DNA from: Candidatus Babeliales bacterium
GTDB lineage: Bacteria > Babelota > Babeliae > Babelales > JABDEC01
Length of the DNA stretch: 36,682 nt
Reading direction: 5' to 3'
NCBI GenBank assembly: GCA_031292305.1
Contig: JARLHJ010000022.1
Span: 1 to 36,682 of the forward strand
Below, in pieces: positions 7,990-16,626 of the stretch. The translations under genes were made by a program, and so were the position numbers. The notes beneath the pieces were generated by a model, which was not told the origin of the DNA, ran no database searches, and saw nothing but the letters and a program-made list of their open reading frames with translations. Each line of letters opens with the position of its first letter. Position 1 is the stretch's first letter.

Positions 7990-9234
7990 TTACTTATAAA
8001 GTTCCATATATTTTTTATATAATTCTTTGGATGAGGTCATGAAGAAATTTTTAGAAATAATATTGTGTTTTCCAAAAACTATTTTTTTTGGCTTTACTAA
8101 ATTTAAATATTTATTTCTCATAGATTCAATTGAATATTGATTAGCCCAGTGACGTCCTTTTTGAGCAAGCTCAGAATAGTATTCATAATTATTATAAACT
8201 TCTCTAAGTGCCCTTCTTGCGTCTTTTATTTCACAATTAAAATCAAATCCAAAAGTAGTTTGATCAACTGTAATATGTGGTTCTTTAATATCAGATTTAA
8301 CTGAATAAACAAACCCAGAATTACAAATTGTTTTTTGGCACGTATTATTAGAAACGATTGTTGGAAGACCCAATGCTAATGATTCGCGAGGAGTTATAGA
8401 AAAGCCTTCGCCTTTTGATAATATTACATATGAATCTAAGCTTAATAGAAATTCAATATATTCCTGTCTAGAAAAAGTTTGATATAAAAGTTCAATATTA
8501 AAATTTGGGTAACTTTCGACACACTTTTTCACTTCTTCATAATAATGGCCCTGCCTGCCATGCAATTTTAATTTTACTACATTTTTCTCATATGCAAATT
8601 CTTCACAAAAAGCCTGCACTAGCAATTTGTGATTTTTACTTTCTCCAAACCCTGCAGAAAATCCAAAAGTAAATATAGGGTTTGTTGATTTTCTTTTTTC
8701 TTGTTTTAAAAAAACATCCAAATTTAAGGCAATTGGCAAAACAAAGATTGGTATTTTTACACCAGAAGATTTATAGACATCGACTAGATATTCATCACCA
8801 ACAAGCACACCATCAAAATGCTTATTTAATCTTTCTACCCACGCGACAGGCACTCTGGTACCTTCAACCAACGAATAAGAAAATTTTATCTGATTTTGTT
8901 TTTGTAAATATTCTTCTGAATATACATCTAAAGTATCTGTGTAAATAGAAATACTTTTTGGTTTTATTTCATTAATTTTTTTTGTTTTACTTATTATATC
9001 AGTTATATATACAGGCAAATCAGCTGGCCAAAGCCAAAATTCTCTGCTATTAACAAAATTTATATGTATATCTTTATGCAATGTGGAAATGAAGCTTATC
9101 GGAATTTGACCCAACCCATCTGAAAATTTTATGAAACTGATTAAATTTAAATCAACGTTTATATCTTTGCTTTCAGAATAGTTTTTAAAAGCAATAACTA
9201 TAAGAAATAAAAACAGTTTTTTTTGTAATTTCAT
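7990..9234 (-). CDS. exported-type GT4 glycosyltransferase, paralog 3
   Basis: A 414-residue GT4 enzyme. I place the start at the ATG at 9234 and not at an in-frame TTG at 9249, because TTGGAG overlapping that TTG is the ribosome-binding site (nine bases before the ATG) and because the protein then begins MKLQKKLFLFLIVIAF, a normal signal peptide. Donor-site residues are E276 and E284 in KGEGFSITPRE. Other group motifs present are FGFSAGFGESKNHKLLVQAF, KLHGRQGHYYEEV, and SNNTCQKTICNSGFVYSVKS. The tail reads KPKKIVFGKHNII then FMTSSKELYKKYM. An unusual tryptophan-rich stretch, FWLWPADLP (about 66-74), occurs in the acceptor half. A 135-base gap to the next gene upstream could hold a promoter, but none is convincing. 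Confidence 0.85.
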   Translation of the reverse strand: MKLQKKLFLFLIVIAFKNYSESKDINVDLNLISFIKFSDGLGQIPISFISTLHKDIHINFVNSREFWLWPADLPVYITDIISKTKKINEIKPKSISIYTDTLDVYSEEYLQKQNQIKFSYSLVEGTRVPVAWVERLNKHFDGVLVGDEYLVDVYKSSGVKIPIFVLPIALNLDVFLKQEKRKSTNPIFTFGFSAGFGESKNHKLLVQAFCEEFAYEKNVVKLKLHGRQGHYYEEVKKCVESYPNFNIELLYQTFSRQEYIEFLLSLDSYVILSKGEGFSITPRESLALGLPTIVSNNTCQKTICNSGFVYSVKSDIKEPHITVDQTTFGFDFNCEIKDARRALREVYNNYEYYSELAQKGRHWANQYSIESMRNKYLNLVKPKKIVFGKHNIISKNFFMTSSKELYKKYMELYK

Positions 9235-9369
9235 TTGAATTTGCTCCAATTATAAAACAATAATTAAAATAGGATTTTCAGAATCTATTATAATTTTTTA
9301 TTGTTAAAAATAACTAGTTTTAATGAAATTATTTAATAATAGCCTTTCAGAAACCAAATTATTCTCAAG

Positions 9370-10572
9370 CTACTTTATGTTCTTATATTTTCTGTATAGC
9401 ATTAAAGAATTTGTCATTAAATAACTATCGGCAATAATATTCTCAGGTCCGAACCTTAATTTTTTGGGTTTAATTAAGTTTAAATATTTATTCTTCAATC
9501 TTTCTGGTAGATATTTCTTAACCCAGTTTCTACCTTTAATGCCATTTTTTAAATTTTCGTTGTAATTGTCATATAATTCCCTTAAAGCTTTTCTGGCATC
9601 ATTTAAACTGCAATTAAAATCAAACCCACAGTAATCTTTTCCATTTGATGTATGCGGCTCTACAATATCTGATTTTACTGAGTATACAAAGCCTGAATTG
9701 CATATGGTTATGTGTGATGTATTATTAGATACGATACACGGAACCCCTAACGCCATAGCTTCACGTGGAGTAATAGAAAAACCTTCACCTTTTGAAAATG
9801 TTACATAACAGTCCAACTTTTTAAGAAAGTTTATATATTCATCCGTAGATAAAACTGCATTATCTAAATATATGTTTGAAGATGTTTTAATTTTATTTTT
9901 TATTTCATCAAAATAATACCCTCCTAATCCATGTAGTTTTAAGATTACATTTGGATTTTCACTAAATTCCGCTTTAAAAGCCTCAATTAACAAATCATAA
10001 TTTTTGCTAATACCAAAACCAGCTGAATACCCAAACACAAATTTTTCATTTTTAAATGATTTAATGGGTTGAGTTAATATCGGATTTAAGTCTAAACTCA
10101 TGGGCAATTCAAAAATTGGTATTGTTACGCCTGAATTTTTATAAACTTCTATATAATATCTATCGGGAACCATTACTGCATCAAAGTATTTATTCAACCT
10201 CTTTACCCAACTTGAATCTAATTGCGTGCACTCAGTCATTGAATATGCTAATTTAATGTATGCAGGAATAGCTAAATCTTGTTCTGTATAAGTTGTGATA
10301 ACATTTGTATAAATAATTATGTCTTTGCTAAAATCTTGATTAATAATAACAGAAGCATTCTTGATAATTTTTTTTATTTTAGGTTCATAAGTCTGCTCTG
10401 GACTGGGAACTTGTTTAATCATTTGTAGTCCAGGAAAATCAAGTAAGCATTGTAAAAAACTATAGCTAACTTTGCCTATTCCGCTTTTAACATTCACAAA
10501 TCCAAAAATGTAAACATTTTGTCCATTAATATTTAATATAAGTATTGCTATTATAAAAAGTAATTTATTCAT
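9370..10572 (-). CDS. exported-type GT4 glycosyltransferase, paralog 4
   Basis: A 400-residue GT4 enzyme, the shortest of the six. The signal-peptide-like start (about 1-17, LLFIIAILILNING) is followed at once by NVYIFGFVNVKSGIGKV, the first strand and glycine loop of the catalytic fold, so there is no linker between export signal and enzyme. The donor motif is E263-x7-E271 in KGEGFSITPRE; FGYSAGFGISKNYDLLIEAF replaces the usual KNH with KNY. The group tail is KPKKLRFGPENII then LMTNSLMLYRKYK. The ribosome-binding site is poor (AAGGGC thirteen bases upstream), so expression may be weaker or rely on coupling. It sits downstream of the divergent GDP-mannose dehydratase, 83 bases away. Sugar specificity unknown. 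Confidence 0.85.
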   Translation of the reverse strand: MNKLLFIIAILILNINGQNVYIFGFVNVKSGIGKVSYSFLQCLLDFPGLQMIKQVPSPEQTYEPKIKKIIKNASVIINQDFSKDIIIYTNVITTYTEQDLAIPAYIKLAYSMTECTQLDSSWVKRLNKYFDAVMVPDRYYIEVYKNSGVTIPIFELPMSLDLNPILTQPIKSFKNEKFVFGYSAGFGISKNYDLLIEAFKAEFSENPNVILKLHGLGGYYFDEIKNKIKTSSNIYLDNAVLSTDEYINFLKKLDCYVTFSKGEGFSITPREAMALGVPCIVSNNTSHITICNSGFVYSVKSDIVEPHTSNGKDYCGFDFNCSLNDARKALRELYDNYNENLKNGIKGRNWVKKYLPERLKNKYLNLIKPKKLRFGPENIIADSYLMTNSLMLYRKYKNIK

Positions 10573-10655
10573 AAATATAATAAAGCCCTTAAAATAAATT
10601 TATACTACGATATTATCTATTACATAGTTATATAATTTAAAACTAGCCTTTTGTT

Positions 10656-11816
10656 TTATTTTAACAAATTAATATCGTTTTTTATCATCATTTTCACTAA
10701 TTCTTTAAAAGATACTCTCGGCTTCCATTTCAATTGATTTTTTGCTTTAGAAGGGTCACCTATTAAAAAGTCTACCTCAGTGGGTCTGAAGTATTTAGGA
10801 TCTACGTAGATCAATTTCTGACCTGTTTTCTTATCAATACCTACTTCATTTACGCCATGTCCGCGCCAAATAATATCTATTCCTATTTCATTAAAAGCTA
10901 ATTCTACAAACTCTCTTACTGAATGCACTTCCCCTGTAGCAATTACATAATCTTCAGGCTTATCTTGTTGCAACATCAACCACATCGCTTCAACGTAATC
11001 ACCTGCAAATCCCCAATCTCTTTTAGCATTAAGATTACCTAAGGATAAATACTTGGCTTCTCCTTTTTTAATTTTAGAAACACTTTTTGTAATTATACGC
11101 GTTACAAATTCTTCTCCACGAAAAGGTGATTCATGGTTAAATAAAATCCCATTGCATGCATACATATTATAAGCTTCTCTGTAATTAATAGTTGACCAAT
11201 ATGCACACGCTTTGGCAACACCATAAGGAGAACGTGGATAAAAAGGAGTTAATTCGTCTTGTGGAAATTTCTTAGTTTTACCAAAAACTTCACAAGTAGA
11301 AGCTTGATAAAACCTTATCTTTTTTTCTTGATCAACGCTATGCATAGAAACTAAAATATTTAAAGTTCCTACTGCATCTACCATTAAAGTGTGTAATGGT
11401 TCTTCAAATGAGGTCTTAACTGAACTTTGCGCGGCTAAATTATATATTTCATCCGGCATATACTTACGTATAGTTTCTGAAACGAATGAATGATCTGTAA
11501 TATCACCATTTAATAAAATTAAATTTTCTTTTAATTCTATATCTACGTCTTTTATAAATTCAAATAATTTTTGCGTGTTAGAAGCTGTAGCTTTACGAGT
11601 AATCCCGTATATTTTATAACCTTTATTTAAAAGCAATTTTGTTAAATAACACCCATCTTGGCCTGTAATTCCAAATACTACGGCTATTTTTGAATCGCAA
11701 ATCTCGTTTTGATCAATATCTTTATCAACTTTAATTAAATCATTGCAATAAATTTTATTTACAAATAACGACATTAAAATTATTAACCATATGCAATCTC
11801 TATAAAAACTCTTCAT
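10656..11816 (-). CDS. GDP-mannose 4,6-dehydratase-like SDR with signal peptide, divergent copy
   Basis: A 386-residue extended short-chain dehydrogenase resembling Gmd, which turns GDP-mannose into GDP-4-keto-6-deoxymannose using bound NADP. Seen: nucleotide-binding GITGQDG (49-55), catalytic Thr174 and Glu176 in QASTCEVFG, and Tyr198-x3-Lys202 in SPYGVAK. Also typical are NHESPFRGEEFVTRII and [13 protein letters not shown]. Different from canonical Gmd, the RRSSSFNT segment that helps bind cofactor between subunits is replaced by TRKATASNTQKL, so substrate or assembly may differ. About 40 residues precede the fold, including a hydrophobic signal-like segment (9-24). A strong GGGGGAG ribosome-binding site supports this start. 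The cysteine at 24 lacks a proper lipobox. It may be a related GDP-sugar enzyme and not a true dehydratase. Confidence 0.8.
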   Translation of the reverse strand: MKSFYRDCIWLIILMSLFVNKIYCNDLIKVDKDIDQNEICDSKIAVVFGITGQDGCYLTKLLLNKGYKIYGITRKATASNTQKLFEFIKDVDIELKENLILLNGDITDHSFVSETIRKYMPDEIYNLAAQSSVKTSFEEPLHTLMVDAVGTLNILVSMHSVDQEKKIRFYQASTCEVFGKTKKFPQDELTPFYPRSPYGVAKACAYWSTINYREAYNMYACNGILFNHESPFRGEEFVTRIITKSVSKIKKGEAKYLSLGNLNAKRDWGFAGDYVEAMWLMLQQDKPEDYVIATGEVHSVREFVELAFNEIGIDIIWRGHGVNEVGIDKKTGQKLIYVDPKYFRPTEVDFLIGDPSKAKNQLKWKPRVSFKELVKMMIKNDINLLK

Positions 11817-11851
11817 CTAACTCTCCCCCTTAAATATAATGTTTTTTGTAG

Positions 11852-11879
11852 CTTATATAAAAATCAAATCAACAATCAA
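11852..11879 (-). promoter_or_regulatory. possible promoter of the second half of the GT4 cluster
   Basis: Read on the minus strand: TTGATT (11879-11874), 16-base spacer, TATAAG (11857-11852), about 35 bases before the dehydratase ATG at 11816. It lies in the 125-base gap that splits the long cluster and would start a separate transcript there. Such hexamers are common in AT-rich DNA, hence low confidence. Confidence 0.35.
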
Positions 11880-11941
11880 GTGGTTCTGTTATTAATTTAA
11901 TTTTTTATTAAGAGAGCAAGTCTTTTACTATTATCTATTAT

Positions 11942-13180
11942 TTAATTTTTTATAGTTAAATATTTTTCATATAATTTTTTTGAGCTTGTCATTAGATATT
12001 CTTCAGTTACTAAATTCTTATCGCCTAGTATTATTTTTTTGGGTTTTATTAGATTTAAATATAATGGTTTTAATGAATACCATGTGTATTGTTGAACCCA
12101 TGATTTTCCTAGATCAGCCAAAGCTAGATATTTATTATAATTTAAATAAACCCCTCTCATTGCTTTTCTGATATCCAGTATTGTAGAATTAAAAAAATAT
12201 CCTATTTGATCCGAACCATATTGCTTATAAAATGCCGGCTCTAATATCTTACTATCAACTTCTCTTATATAACCAGTATTACAAATAGATTTTTGCGCAG
12301 TATTGTTAGATAAAATACAAGGAATACCTAACGCTAAGGATTCTCTAGGAGGCACAGAATAACCCTCGCCTTTGGAAATATTAATAAAGCAATCCAAGCT
12401 AGACATAAATTCTATGTATTCTTCTTGTGTAAGAATATTTGAAGTCAGAATTATATTGTTATAATTTTTGCATAATTTTTGAAGCTTAGTAAGCAAATTA
12501 TTATTATCAAAGGAACGTCCATTTATTTTCAAAATAAAGTCTTTAGAATTCCCAAATTCCTCAATAAAACTTTTAATTAACAATTCATGATTCTTTCTTT
12601 CGTGATAAGCTACAGTTGTTCCAAATGTAAAAGATTTATTCATCTTGTTTTTTTGTGGACGCGATAAAAATTTATGTAGATTTAAACCTAACGGCAACAT
12701 AAAAATTGGAATATTAACTCCAGCATTATTATAAACAGTGATCAAATAACTATCTGGGACAACTACCGCATCAAATTCTTTGTTTAAAACTTTTACCCAT
12801 TCTTCTGGTATGGCAGTAGTTTCAAACATGGAATAAGCTATCTTGATTTTACTATTAGAAGGAATAACATGATAAGTAGGTATTTTATTATAAAAAACGA
12901 CATCCGTAAGGATAGAAACATTGGTTTTATTATTTATATTATTCACACTAACCGATTTTGGTATATATTTACCCTGGTCCTTATAATTTCTAGTGGGGAT
13001 AACATTAATTTTTAAATCTCTTTCAAAAGAATTAATTAAACCAATAGGTATTCTTCCTAATCCATCTTCATATTTTATATATCCAACTATCGTTAAGTCA
13101 GAAACTGTATCTAAAGCCATTTGAGGAGTTATGTTCAAGATTAAAAATAGAGTGAACTTATATTTGTAAATTATTTTCAT
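11942..13180 (-). CDS. exported-type GT4 glycosyltransferase, paralog 5
   Basis: A 412-residue GT4 enzyme. The N-terminus is basic then hydrophobic (MKIIYKYKFTLFLILNI) with likely cleavage near QMA at 20-22; the fold starts at LTIVGYIKYEDGLGRIP. Donor-site glutamates are E272 and E280 in KGEGYSVPPRE, where proline replaces the usual threonine of the other copies. The KINGRSF strand replaces KLHG, so the histidine of that strand is lost in this copy. SNNTAQKSICNTGYI and the tail KPKKIILGDKNLV, LMTSSKKLYEKYL are retained; the tail is almost the same as in paralog 1, which suggests these two are closest relatives or exchanged their 3' ends. Only eight bases separate it from the gene before it, so both are on one transcript. 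Confidence 0.85.
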   Translation of the reverse strand: MKIIYKYKFTLFLILNITPQMALDTVSDLTIVGYIKYEDGLGRIPIGLINSFERDLKINVIPTRNYKDQGKYIPKSVSVNNINNKTNVSILTDVVFYNKIPTYHVIPSNSKIKIAYSMFETTAIPEEWVKVLNKEFDAVVVPDSYLITVYNNAGVNIPIFMLPLGLNLHKFLSRPQKNKMNKSFTFGTTVAYHERKNHELLIKSFIEEFGNSKDFILKINGRSFDNNNLLTKLQKLCKNYNNIILTSNILTQEEYIEFMSSLDCFINISKGEGYSVPPRESLALGIPCILSNNTAQKSICNTGYIREVDSKILEPAFYKQYGSDQIGYFFNSTILDIRKAMRGVYLNYNKYLALADLGKSWVQQYTWYSLKPLYLNLIKPKKIILGDKNLVTEEYLMTSSKKLYEKYLTIKN

Positions 13181-13188
13181 ATAGCCAA

Positions 13189-14403
13189 TCAGCTTATAAT
13201 GTTCATATATTTGTGATACAAATCTTTTGAATTAGTTATTATACAATCATTTAAAATAATATTTTCTTTTCCCAATATTACTTTTTTTGGTTTTAATAGG
13301 GCTAGATATTTATTCTTTAAATTAGGCCAATCATATTGCTTAACCCAATTTTTACCTTTTTGTGCTTTTGCCCAATAAAACTGATAATTATTATAAACTT
13401 CTTTTAAAGCTGCAACAGCATCAGAAAGTTGACAATTATACTGATATCCACAAAATTGTTTGAATAGATTATTAAATGCCGGTTCTTCTATTTGTGATTT
13501 AACACCTAGAACAAAACCAGAGTCACAAATTGTTTTATGTGCTGTATTGTTAGAAATTATGCAAGGGATGCCCAATGCTAAAGACTCTCTTGGTGTTATT
13601 GAAAAGCCTTCACCTTTAGAAAGTAGTACATAACAATCTAATGAAGAAAGAAACTCAATATATTTATTTTGAATTAAACCTTCTTCTATCAATTCAATAT
13701 TTTTGTAGTTAATTTTTTTCAACTTACTTTTTATTTTATTATCTAAAAACCTAGAATGTATTCTTAAATAAACTTTAGATGACTTGCCAAATGCTTGGCA
13801 GAAAGCATCCACAACCAGATCCAAGTTTTTTCTATCCCAATCACCAGCGGAACAACCAAAAATAAAATTCTGGTTAATTTTTTTTGGTTTATTTTTTTTA
13901 TAAAAATCCCCCATATACATTCCGAGTGGCAAAACAAAAACAGGAACCGTAACGCCTGACTTTTCATATACATCTACTAAAAAATGATCTGGAACAACTA
14001 CCGCGTCTAATTTATTTAAAATATTAACCCAAACTTGAGGTATTCGGGAAGATTCCAACATGGAATAAGCAATTTTTATTAACCCATTAGGAATGCTCTT
14101 GTCATGTTTTCCTTTGAGCCATAAATAATTAATATCGGTAAGGAGTACTACATTTCCAGGAGATTTATCTTTGTTTACAATTATCTCTTTTATGTTTTCT
14201 GGCAAATTTCTTAAATTATAAATACTCGTGGGAATAAAATTTATTTTTATATCATCTTTTAAGCAATCTATTATACCAATTGGTATTCTTGCAATACTTC
14301 CTATGAAATCTAATTGTCCAACAATTGTTAAATCATAAGATTTATTTTCTACAAAAAACAAACTTATTAAAATTATGGAAATCAATTTCTTAATTAAATT
14401 CAT
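13189..14403 (-). CDS. exported-type GT4 glycosyltransferase, paralog 6
   Basis: A 404-residue GT4 enzyme, first of the six in transcription order. Signal-like segment: MNLIKKLISIILISLFF, then directly YDLTIVGQLDFIGSIARIP. The glycine loop GLG found in most siblings is here I-G-S-I-A. The donor motif is E265-x7-E273 in KGEGFSITPRE; FGCSAGDWDRKNLDLVVDAF holds the basic Arg-Lys pair that contacts donor phosphates in this family. The K-L-H-G strand is RIHSRF. The tail KPKKVILGKENII and IITNSKDLYHKYM is conserved. It follows the sulfotransferase gene after 18 bases and precedes paralog 5 by eight, so these three are co-transcribed, tying sulfation and glycosyl transfer together. Confidence 0.85.
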   Translation of the reverse strand: MNLIKKLISIILISLFFVENKSYDLTIVGQLDFIGSIARIPIGIIDCLKDDIKINFIPTSIYNLRNLPENIKEIIVNKDKSPGNVVLLTDINYLWLKGKHDKSIPNGLIKIAYSMLESSRIPQVWVNILNKLDAVVVPDHFLVDVYEKSGVTVPVFVLPLGMYMGDFYKKNKPKKINQNFIFGCSAGDWDRKNLDLVVDAFCQAFGKSSKVYLRIHSRFLDNKIKSKLKKINYKNIELIEEGLIQNKYIEFLSSLDCYVLLSKGEGFSITPRESLALGIPCIISNNTAHKTICDSGFVLGVKSQIEEPAFNNLFKQFCGYQYNCQLSDAVAALKEVYNNYQFYWAKAQKGKNWVKQYDWPNLKNKYLALLKPKKVILGKENIILNDCIITNSKDLYHKYMNIIS

Positions 14404-14421
14404 AATGGCCTAGTACCTCAA

Positions 14422-15201
14422 TCACCAATTTAAATCTTTTTCATATCCTAAATCTATAAGTAATTGGCCAAAAGTTTGCTTGAAGACCACTATATGTTGG
14501 CTTGTAAAATGTGACTTCCAAGAACCAATTTTTCCCTCTCTGAATGATGCAGCCTCACCCCAAAGACTATTGGCAACAGATTTTATATTACCTATATTTG
14601 ATTTTAAGCCTAAACGTTCTAATATTTTATAAATCTCTTTAATTTGTTTATCTAGGCTTCCTCCACCCTTTTCGCCAATTAAGTTCTCAAATCTTACCAA
14701 GTGAATTCCAGGTTCGTTAATCCACCCAACATACTCTCGGTAACTATTTATAGATTCATAAGCCTTTCTCTTGGCATTGTTTTTTTCTATAAGATTAAGA
14801 ATTAAATCATTCATATTCAATTTATATAAATCTTCAAATGATTCAGGATTTTTATAAACCCAATAAGCTAAAGAAACAATTTGATCCCTTGGGTCTCTTA
14901 TAATAAAAAAAGTGTTTAAATTAGCTTTTTTTATAAATTCCTTAGCTGATTGATTATGTGGAAGATGTTTGTGAAAAATTATCGAACCTTGCAGTTCTTT
15001 AATTTTTGAATAATTTATTATTCCATTAAACTCAACTCCATGCAGATTACTTACAAATCCTTTCCCAGTTAACAGAGAAAGACATTTGCTCAGTAAATGC
15101 GTCCCAGCTTTTGGAATACTTATAAAAAAAACAGGTCTTTCGGCGCTTATTGTTAATGCATAACTTATATAACTTATTATAAATAAATATTTTATACGCA
15201 T
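14422..15201 (-). CDS. exported-type sulfotransferase, copy A
   Basis: A 259-residue PAPS-dependent sulfotransferase, which would move a sulfate from PAPS to a hydroxyl, here probably on a sugar. The 5'-phosphosulfate loop is IPKAGTHLL (29-37). The 3'-phosphate site is R102-DPRDQIV-S110, with the canonical arginine-to-serine spacing, and the late loop FREGKIGSWKSHF matches the family's R-K-G-x-x-G-x-W-K segment. His78 or His80 in FHKHL is the likely catalytic base. A signal peptide (about 1-20, ending TISA) abuts the first strand RPVFFISIPK. GGGAG ribosome-binding site present. All cofactor residues look intact, so it should be active if PAPS reaches it, which is unexpected outside the cytosol. 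Copy B on the other strand shares the ending YEKD-x-NW. Confidence 0.85.
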   Translation of the reverse strand: MRIKYLFIISYISYALTISAERPVFFISIPKAGTHLLSKCLSLLTGKGFVSNLHGVEFNGIINYSKIKELQGSIIFHKHLPHNQSAKEFIKKANLNTFFIIRDPRDQIVSLAYWVYKNPESFEDLYKLNMNDLILNLIEKNNAKRKAYESINSYREYVGWINEPGIHLVRFENLIGEKGGGSLDKQIKEIYKILERLGLKSNIGNIKSVANSLWGEAASFREGKIGSWKSHFTSQHIVVFKQTFGQLLIDLGYEKDLNW

Positions 15202-15239
15202 TACCTAGCTCCCTATTAATTAAATTTTTATTAAAACTT

Positions 15240-16373
15240 CTATTTATTTATTAATTTTAAGTCTTCTTGAACCATCAATGAAACTAATTCTTTAAATGTG
15301 GTTTTTGGTTTCCATCCAAATTTTTTATAAGCTTTTGTAGAATCTCCAAGCAGATAATCTACTTCTGTAGGCCTGAAGTATTTAGCATCTATAGCTACAC
15401 AGGTTTCCTTAGTTGCTTTGTTAATCCCTATCTCTTGTAAACCTTGACCTTGCCATACAATTTCAACGCCTACTTCTTTAAATGCTAATTCCACAAACTC
15501 ACGCACTGTATGCGTTTCGCCTGTTGCAATAACATAATCATCTGGCTTATCTTGTTGCAACATTAACCACATTGCCTCAACGTAATCTTTAGCATATCCC
15601 CAATCTCTTGAAGCGTCTAAATTTCCTAAGTATAGTATTTTATCTAGGCCTTGCTTAATTCTGGCAACCGCCATTGTTATTTTTCTTGTTACAAAAGTTT
15701 CTCCGCGCAATGGTGATTCGTGATTAAATAAAATTCCATTACATGCAAATATTGGCTTGTCTTCGCGTTCTCTGTAATTTACGGTTTCCCAAAAACCAAA
15801 TAATTTTGCAACTGCATATGGCGATCTTGGATAAAAAGGAGTTTTTTCAGTTTGTGGTTTTTCTTGTACCAAACCATACATTTCACTAGAACTAGCTTGG
15901 TAAAACTTTGTTTTATTTGATAGTCCTGAAATTAGGATCGCTTCTAGAATACGAGCAACACCCAAGGCAACTATGTCAGAAGTATATTCAACGGTCTCAA
16001 AAGAAACTTTTACATGGCTTTGCGCAGCTAAATTATAAATTTCATCTGGTTGAACCGCTTGGATAATTCGCACTATATTAGTGGAATCGGCTAGATCTCC
16101 ATAATGTAAAATAAAATTGGTTGACCCATGCAGATCCTTATAAAGATGATCGATTCTTCCAGTATTAAAAGATGATGATCTGCGCTTTACTGCATGAACT
16201 TCATAATCTTTACCTAGCAAAAGCTCCGCTAAATAAGCACCATCCTGTCCTGTTACACCAAATATTAAAGCCTTTTTTTTAGCAGGTTTTAAATCCCCTT
16301 GCGCATAGGATAAAAAATTAGCTGTAAGCATTGTTGATAAAAAAACAAGTTTATATCCAAAATTTAATTTCAT
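15240..16373 (-). CDS. gmd: GDP-mannose 4,6-dehydratase with signal peptide
   Basis: A 377-residue enzyme converting GDP-D-mannose to GDP-4-keto-6-deoxy-D-mannose, the branch point to GDP-fucose, GDP-rhamnose and GDP-perosamine. All canonical segments are seen: GVTGQDG (39-45), [15 protein letters not shown] (64-78), catalytic Ser161 to Glu164 in QASSSEMYG, Tyr186-x3-Lys190, [17 protein letters not shown], and [12 protein letters not shown]. The only oddity is the front: residues 1-24 are a textbook signal peptide ending SYA before QGD. The AAGGAG ribosome-binding site seven bases before the first ATG, and the absence of a good internal start, make this extension real. It heads the minus-strand cluster, 38 bases before the sulfotransferase. 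No GDP-fucose synthase is present in this window. Confidence 0.9.
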   Translation of the reverse strand: MKLNFGYKLVFLSTMLTANFLSYAQGDLKPAKKKALIFGVTGQDGAYLAELLLGKDYEVHAVKRRSSSFNTGRIDHLYKDLHGSTNFILHYGDLADSTNIVRIIQAVQPDEIYNLAAQSHVKVSFETVEYTSDIVALGVARILEAILISGLSNKTKFYQASSSEMYGLVQEKPQTEKTPFYPRSPYAVAKLFGFWETVNYREREDKPIFACNGILFNHESPLRGETFVTRKITMAVARIKQGLDKILYLGNLDASRDWGYAKDYVEAMWLMLQQDKPDDYVIATGETHTVREFVELAFKEVGVEIVWQGQGLQEIGINKATKETCVAIDAKYFRPTEVDYLLGDSTKAYKKFGWKPKTTFKELVSLMVQEDLKLINK

Positions 16374-16602
16374 CTATTGCTCCTTTTAATAATTTGTATT
16401 GATATAAAAAGCATTTTACAAAAAAATATAAGATAAACAAAAGAATTGATCTTGAATTCGTAAAAAAATCTTTGTGTATTGTTCTTACATTAGAAAATTA
16501 AAACCATTTTGTGCTGGTAATTGTTAATTATAAATCTAAAATATTGATTTTTAATTTAGAAAAATTCTAGACTATAAACATATTTTTTATTTTTAGTTTT
16601 TT

Positions 16603-16620
16603 ATAATACCCTGGCAGGAA
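16603..16620 (+). promoter_or_regulatory. possible -10 element and ribosome-binding site of sulfotransferase B
   Basis: TATAAT at 16603-16608 followed by AGGA at 16617-16620, six bases before the ATG at 16627. No clear -35 is seen. The element lies in the 253-base divergent gap 16374-16626, which is very AT-rich and otherwise shows no gene or strong repeat. Confidence 0.35.
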
Positions 16621-16626
16621 ATTATT

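Noticed and set aside
9235-9249. TTG start for GT4 paralog 3
   Set aside because: TTGGAG at this place is the ribosome-binding site for the ATG at 9234.
10656-11816. Lipoprotein signal at Cys24 of the divergent dehydratase
   Set aside because: Residues before the Cys (K-I-Y) do not form a lipobox.
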